In this document: piece after piece, positions 5,975 to 6,041 of the stretch
Layout of the letters: every line of letters begins with the position of its first letter
How positions within the stretch are numbered: the stretch's first letter is position 1
NCBI GenBank assembly: GCA_049791675.1
Contig: JBARAD010000086.1
Span: forward strand, 1 to 6,041
Direction: 5' to 3'
Source of the DNA: Chryseosolibacter sp049791675
GTDB lineage: Bacteria; Bacteroidota; Bacteroidia; Cytophagales; Cyclobacteriaceae
Length of the DNA: 6,041 nucleotides
The notes under the pieces: generated by a model
What the model was told of the DNA's origin: nothing
The model's database searches: none
What the model saw: the letters and a program-made list of their open reading frames with translations, nothing else
Made by a program: the position numbers and the translations under genes

Positions 5975-6041
5975 CTTTTTAAACTTTTTAAACTTTTACA
6001 CTTCCCAGCCCTCTTTACCTTTTACCTATTTACCTATTTAC
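5975..6041. repeat. AT/pyrimidine-rich tandem micro-repeats downstream of the permease
   Basis: CTTTTTAAA occurs twice in tandem (5975-5983 and 5984-5992), followed by a degenerate CTTTTACA. Further right, a 7-8 bp unit repeats to the window edge: TTTACCT (6014-6020), TTTACCT (6021-6027), ATTTACCT (6028-6035), ATTTAC (6036-6041). The array may continue beyond the window. It has no gene and no stable hairpin. Such arrays are prone to slippage, and I have no functional assignment. Confidence 0.7.

Noticed and set aside
5968..5980. AAAAA-CAC-TTTTT as terminator of the permease gene
   Set aside because: A five-pair A-T stem is too weak, and the T-runs belong to the tandem repeat rather than to a hairpin tail.

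Overview
The window looks like chromosomal DNA of a Bacteroidota species (Cytophagales or Chitinophagales type). Three things point there: an FtsX/MacB-type permease of about 800 residues ending in the usual NPVxSLR tail, start sites without a clear Shine-Dalgarno sequence, and promoters that match the Bacteroidota form (TTG, about 20 bp, TAnnTTTG). The genus cannot be named from this sequence.

Layout. Bases 1-881 hold no gene I can defend. This stretch swings from AT-rich to about 63-65% G+C, is broken by stops in the frames I read, and contains one short cryptic ORF (84-248, minus) and a few hairpin-forming repeats. From 882 to 3304 five genes run leftward: an ArsR-family repressor, an AHSA1-like SRPBCC protein, a DoxX-like membrane protein, a DUF1801/YdeI-OmdA protein, and, after a 70-bp gap, a DUF4256 protein. 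The first four are packed with gaps of 5 and 6 bp and a 4-bp ATGA overlap, so they are very likely one transcript. Bases 3305-3526 are a divergent intergenic region. Bases 3527-5926 encode one large rightward FtsX-like ABC permease, followed by a short AT-rich tail with tandem micro-repeats.

How the parts work together. The best-supported regulatory unit is the ArsR promoter. Two copies of a GTAGC-type inverted repeat lie 26 bp apart. One fills the spacer between the -33 and -7 elements, and the other lies between the -7 element and the ArsR start codon. This is the layout expected of an autorepressed ArsR operon whose inducer removes the repressor and releases the SRPBCC, DoxX and YdeI genes. 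The ArsR protein lacks the classical ELCVCDL metal site, so the signal is probably not arsenic or cadmium. The permease has no ATPase partner in the window and is probably unrelated in function.

I found no RNA gene, CRISPR array, complete mobile element or phage gene. Apart from the operator layout and the odd left flank, this is a fairly ordinary accessory region.
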